64,000 bases of DNA from Bacteroidota bacterium (GTDB lineage Bacteria > Bacteroidota > Bacteroidia > B-17B0 > Aurantibacillaceae), in the NCBI GenBank assembly GCA_030681615.1, contig JAUXSA010000089.1:26857-90856 (forward strand), in the 5' to 3' direction. Position 1 is the first letter of the stretch. Every line of letters starts with the position of its first letter. The position numbers and the translations under genes are program-made. Below the pieces are notes generated by a model. It was not told the DNA's origin. It did not search any database and saw only the letters and a program-made list of their open reading frames with translations. Positions 60,132 to 64,000 of this stretch are shown in pieces.

Positions 60132-60784
60132 GCGTGATCAAAAAAATGCTTGTAAATAAGTACTACTCCAAAAACAACCAATAGGCTGCCTGTAATTATA
60201 TTTACCGCACGCATTGTTTTTGGTGTTAAAATTTGTTTTAATTTATTTGCAGCAGAAACTTTTCCTAATTCCACCAAAAGCACAAGGCTCAACGTGATAC
60301 TAAAATAAAGGATCATATATGGGATAGAGTAATACAATGTTTTACTAACTATGGCTACGTTACCCAACCACAATATCCAAACGGCGGGATTTAAACTATT
60401 AAGGAAAAATCCTTTAAAGATCATGGCGCTTGCCGACGGCACTTTGATCTCAATAGTTGCGTCCTTACTTTTATCAACAGGCTCTCTAAAATGCAACACA
60501 CCAAAAACTATTAAAATAATGCCGGCAATAATGCCCATAAAGCGCTGGCTTTTTTCGTCTTGTATAAAATTAGTAGCGCCGTAATGGGCTAAAAAGATAA
60601 TGAGTATACAAACAATAAAATCGCTTAATACAACACCAACCGCTAATAACGAAGCGGTTTTATATCCATGTCTGATGCCGGTATTTATTAAAGCAAAAAA
60701 GGCCGGCCCAAACGAAAAGGTGAGTAGTAAAACAATTACAAACGTTTGATATATTAAGGTTCCTATCAGAAAATTATTTTTTAT
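60128..60784 (-). CDS. LysE-family transporter; putative ATA (or CTG at 60769) start
   Basis: Frame is open upstream of the track start: (M)KNNFLIGTLIYQTFVIVLLLTFSFGPAFFALINTGIRHGYKTASLLAVGVVLSDFIVCILIIFLAHYGATNFIQDEKSQRFMGIIAG..., with no ATG/GTG/TTG before 60538. Confidence 0.72.
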   Translation of the reverse strand: MKNNFLIGTLIYQTFVIVLLLTFSFGPAFFALINTGIRHGYKTASLLAVGVVLSDFIVCILIIFLAHYGATNFIQDEKSQRFMGIIAGIILIVFGVLHFREPVDKSKDATIEIKVPSASAMIFKGFFLNSLNPAVWILWLGNVAIVSKTLYYSIPYMILYFSITLSLVLLVELGKVSAANKLKQILTPKTMRAVNIITGSLLVVFGVVLIYKHFFDHA

Positions 60785-62303
60785 AGGTTTCTAAAAATGC
60801 CAGCCACTCGTTTAATTGTTTACCTTTTAAAACCCGCGGAAATTTACTTTGGCCCCCCAATTTATTTTTGCTCCCTAAAAAATCTATAAAGGCCTGGTTG
60901 GGCAATAATGTAACAAGCACATCATTTAAAGCGTGATTACGTTCAGTCGCATAATCATCATTTAATTGTTTTAAATAACCATCCAGTTTTTCTACAACAA
61001 TTTTTTGATCAATTTCTTTATCAGTACCAATATACCAATGATGAGCAAATAAACCTTTGTTTGGTTTACCAACAACACAATATTCATTAATGTTCAGATC
61101 AAGATCTTTAGCGGTTAATCTAATGGCCTTGTTCATATTATCTACGCTTAAATGTTCGCCACACAAACTCAAAAAATGTTTTGTTCTACCCGTTACAATA
61201 ATTTCGCAACGCTTAAGATCTGTAAATTTTATAGTGTCGCCAATTAAATAACGCCAGGCGCCGGCACAATTTGTTATAAGTAATGCGTATTCCTGGTTTA
61301 ATTTTACTTCTGTAATATCAATTGCCTTAGCGTTTGGTTTTACGTTTCCATCGCCGTCAAAATTCTCCTCATTAAACGGAATGAACTCGAAGAACATAGA
61401 ATTGTCGGTTAACAATTTCATGGCTTGTTGATCGTTCGGTCTTTCCTGATAGGCTATAAAGCCCTCGGAGGCCATATAAGTATCCAGGAATATTAATTTT
61501 TTTGCACAAAGTGCATTAATACTATTCTTATATGGTTGCACCGAAACGCCGCCGTGTACAAACACAGCCAGGTTGGGCCATACATCATGAATGGTTTTTA
61601 CATTATAATGTTTTATAATACGTTCAAACAAAATTTGGATCCATGCAGGTACGCCACAAATAAATCCAACATTCCATTTTTTAGCATTCACCACAAGATC
61701 CTCCAGCTTTTGTTCCCAATTAGATTGAGAACGGATCTCCGGACCCGGCAATGTAAAATTCTGGAACCAGCGCGGCTGGGTGCCTGTAGTAATGCCGCTC
61801 AGGTCGCCACTAAAATAAGTCCCGTTGTAATTTAAGTTCGTGCTTCCGCCAACAAACAAAGCCTCTGTTTCGTATTGTTCTTCCGAAAAATCAAAATGTT
61901 TTGTAGACAGGATCTGCCTTATGGTTCCTTTCTGAATGGCCTTGATCATCTCTTTTGTAACGGGAATATGTTTACTTGCCGATTCGGATGTGCCAGAGCT
62001 TAAAGCAAAGTAATTTATTTTTCCGGGCCAGCAAACATCTTTCTCGCCCTGAAGTGCGCGATACCACCATAATTCAAAAATAGATTGGTAATCGTTAATG
62101 GGTACTTTATTTTTAAATGCAGTTATTACATTTTCGCTTAATAAGATCTCGCTAAAATCGTATTGCGTTCCAAAAGAAGTAAATTGTGCTTTGCTTAAAA
62201 GTTTATTAAGCTGTTTTATTTGTTGCTTATAAACATTCTTCCGTGCAGGTATTCTTCCACGGATGGTAATTGCTTGTTTTATGATAGAGCCCAGTATGGC
62301 CAT
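60774..62303 (-). CDS. GH3 (auxin-responsive promoter) family protein
   Basis: YFALSSGTSESASKHIPVTKEM, FLDTYMASEGFIAYQ, ITNCAGAWRYLIGDTIKFTD. Confidence 0.88.
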   Translation of the reverse strand: MAILGSIIKQAITIRGRIPARKNVYKQQIKQLNKLLSKAQFTSFGTQYDFSEILLSENVITAFKNKVPINDYQSIFELWWYRALQGEKDVCWPGKINYFALSSGTSESASKHIPVTKEMIKAIQKGTIRQILSTKHFDFSEEQYETEALFVGGSTNLNYNGTYFSGDLSGITTGTQPRWFQNFTLPGPEIRSQSNWEQKLEDLVVNAKKWNVGFICGVPAWIQILFERIIKHYNVKTIHDVWPNLAVFVHGGVSVQPYKNSINALCAKKLIFLDTYMASEGFIAYQERPNDQQAMKLLTDNSMFFEFIPFNEENFDGDGNVKPNAKAIDITEVKLNQEYALLITNCAGAWRYLIGDTIKFTDLKRCEIIVTGRTKHFLSLCGEHLSVDNMNKAIRLTAKDLDLNINEYCVVGKPNKGLFAHHWYIGTDKEIDQKIVVEKLDGYLKQLNDDYATERNHALNDVLVTLLPNQAFIDFLGSKNKLGGQSKFPRVLKGKQLNEWLAFLETYKK

Positions 62304-62339
62304 TGTTTAGTTTTAGATTTATGAAATTAGGTTTAAGAT

Positions 62340-63431
62340 CTATTTTAAATATCTGAAATCCTGGTTATTCTTAATTGCTTTTATACTGTGATAAATTAAT
62401 TTTATTACTTCTTCAACATCTTGTTTATGCACACTCTCAACGGTAGTATGCATATAACGCAGTGGCAGAGAAATTAATGCCGATGCAATTCCGTCTGTTG
62501 CGTAAGCAAAAGCGTCTGTGTCTGTTCCCGTAGCCCTTGATGCGGCGAGACGTTGAAAGGTAATTTTATTTTTCTTGGCTGCCTCAACAATTAATTTTAA
62601 TAAATTGTTTTGCACTGCAGGGGCGTAACTTAATACTGGTCCGGCACCACAAGAAAGATCGCCACTTACAATCTTACTCATCATAGGCGTTTGTGTATCG
62701 TGACAAACGTCGGTAACAATGGCCACATTAGGGTTTATTTTGCGTGCTATCATTGTTGCGCCATTTAAACCAACTTCTTCCTGAACGGCATTTACAATAT
62801 ATAAACCAAATGGTAATTTATCTTTATTCTCTTTTAGCAAACGCGCCACTTCTGCTATCATGAAGCCTCCTATCCTGTTATCCAGTGCGCGGCCAACATA
62901 ATAACGGTCGTTTAACTCCATTAACTCATCTTCGTATGTAACCACACAACCCACATGCACGCCAAGCGCTTCAACTTCTTTATCGGATTTACAACCGAGA
63001 TCTAAAAATATATTCTTTAAACTTGGGCTTTCTTCTTTAGCAGCATCGCGCACGTGAATGGCCGGCCAGCCAAAAACAGCTTTTACTATGCCTTTGTCGG
63101 TATGAATATTAACGCGCATTGATGGCGCTATCTGGTGATCGCTGCCGCCATTACGCTTTAAATAAATAAAACCATCTTTTGTAATATAGCTCACAAACCA
63201 ACTTATCTCATCGGCGTGGGCCTCAATAACAACTTTGAATTCTGCTTTTGGGTTAATAACACCAACAACCGTTCCATAAGTATCTACAAAATAATCGTCT
63301 ATGTATGGTTTTAAGTAGTTTAACCAGATCTTTTGGCCTGAACTTTCGAAGCCGGTTGGAGAAGCGTTGTTTAAGTATTCGTATAAAAAATCGGTAGATC
63401 TTTTGTTTAATATAGATTTAGTTTTAGCCAT
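62340..63431 (-). CDS. M42 family metallopeptidase
   Basis: VIEAHADEISWFVSYI, YVGRALDNRIGGFMIAEV, NAVQEEVGLNGATM. Confidence 0.92.
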   Translation of the reverse strand: MAKTKSILNKRSTDFLYEYLNNASPTGFESSGQKIWLNYLKPYIDDYFVDTYGTVVGVINPKAEFKVVIEAHADEISWFVSYITKDGFIYLKRNGGSDHQIAPSMRVNIHTDKGIVKAVFGWPAIHVRDAAKEESPSLKNIFLDLGCKSDKEVEALGVHVGCVVTYEDELMELNDRYYVGRALDNRIGGFMIAEVARLLKENKDKLPFGLYIVNAVQEEVGLNGATMIARKINPNVAIVTDVCHDTQTPMMSKIVSGDLSCGAGPVLSYAPAVQNNLLKLIVEAAKKNKITFQRLAASRATGTDTDAFAYATDGIASALISLPLRYMHTTVESVHKQDVEEVIKLIYHSIKAIKNNQDFRYLK

Positions 63432-63457
63432 ATTTAATAATTAAAGAACTTTAAAGC

Positions 63458-63541
63458 TACTAATTTTTACGAATAATTACTACCAATCTCTACGAAAATT
63501 ACGAATTAATAGACTACCAATCTCTACGAAAATTACGAATT
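63458..63541. repeat. Intergenic short direct repeats
   Basis: Two identical 28-bp copies ctaccaatctctacgaaaattacgaatt at 63480-63507 and 63514-63541 (period 34), plus a degenerate copy ctactaatttttacgaataatta at about 63458. Confidence 0.85.
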
Positions 63542-63577
63542 GATACAAATCCGAACAAACAAAACCCAGGCTAGAAA

Positions 63578-64000
63578 TTATTTCGCCTTTTTGGCTTTTT
63601 CTTTTTGCCAGGTTTTATATTCATCCTGCTGCTGAGGCCTAAAGGCGGGTATCCTTCGTAATGGTTCACAAGGTTTTAGCGTTGCATAACAATCCGCTGG
63701 TAATTGCTGATACAGTTTTGTGCCTTTGGTTTTCCAGGCTATCATATCGTCGCTTACGTCTTTTATTGGCTTTGCGGGGTTGCCAACCACAACTTTTCTT
63801 TTTTCAATAATGGTATCCGCTGCAACAAATGACAATGCGCCTATAATACACTCATCGCCAACAACAACATTATCCATAATAACAGAGTTCATACCCACTA
63901 AAACATTTTTCCCAATGGTGGCGCCGTGTATAATTGCCCCATGGCCAACGTGCGCGTTTTCTTTTAATAATACCGTTGTGCCCGGAAACATGTGAATGGT
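63578..64000 (-). CDS. Gamma-carbonic anhydrase-like (PaaY/YrdA) hexapeptide-repeat protein, partial at right edge
   Basis: FPGTTVLLKENAHVGHGAIIHGATIGKNVLVGMNSVIMDNVVVGDECIIGALSFVAADTIIEKRKVVVGNPAKPIKDVSDDMIAWK; the frame continues past 63991. Confidence 0.85.
   Translation of the reverse strand, partial: TIHMFPGTTVLLKENAHVGHGAIIHGATIGKNVLVGMNSVIMDNVVVGDECIIGALSFVAADTIIEKRKVVVGNPAKPIKDVSDDMIAWKTKGTKLYQQLPADCYATLKPCEPLRRIPAFRPQQQDEYKTWQKEKAKKAK

Overview
This 64 kb window is a gene-dense, AT-rich chromosomal segment from a Bacteroidota bacterium. Supporting signs are a T9SS C-terminal sorting domain, a TonB receptor with an N-terminal carboxypeptidase-like domain, PorE-like TPR/PD40/OmpA proteins, DUF6089, DUF4292, and TAnnTTTG-type promoters. 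Most of it is housekeeping or envelope content: hutU, a PiT phosphate transporter with a phosphate-type porin, mscL, acs, ogt, dprA, murI, sdhCAB, tig, a GH3-family protein and an M42 peptidase. Accessory content lies at about 21.5-34.2 kb: a CusA/CzcA-TolC fusion efflux locus with a small His/Asp-rich protein, a ferritin-like/VIT1 protein, and a CHASE-PAS histidine kinase with four receiver genes, one of them truncated. I did not find a clear new defence system, CRISPR array, transposase, tRNA or rRNA. The most unusual signal is a set of four genes whose only plausible full-length start is ATT or ATA (about 21650, 43159, 49723 and 60784); three of these would restore an N-terminal signal-like segment and the fourth would restore the N-terminal half of a transporter. 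Other items worth checking are a TPR protein that has lost its SpoIIE/PP2C domain, a secreted TPR-CHAT putative protease, a MITE-like inverted-repeat element, and an intergenic 34-bp-period repeat. All assignments are by eye from sequence motifs; no database search was run.
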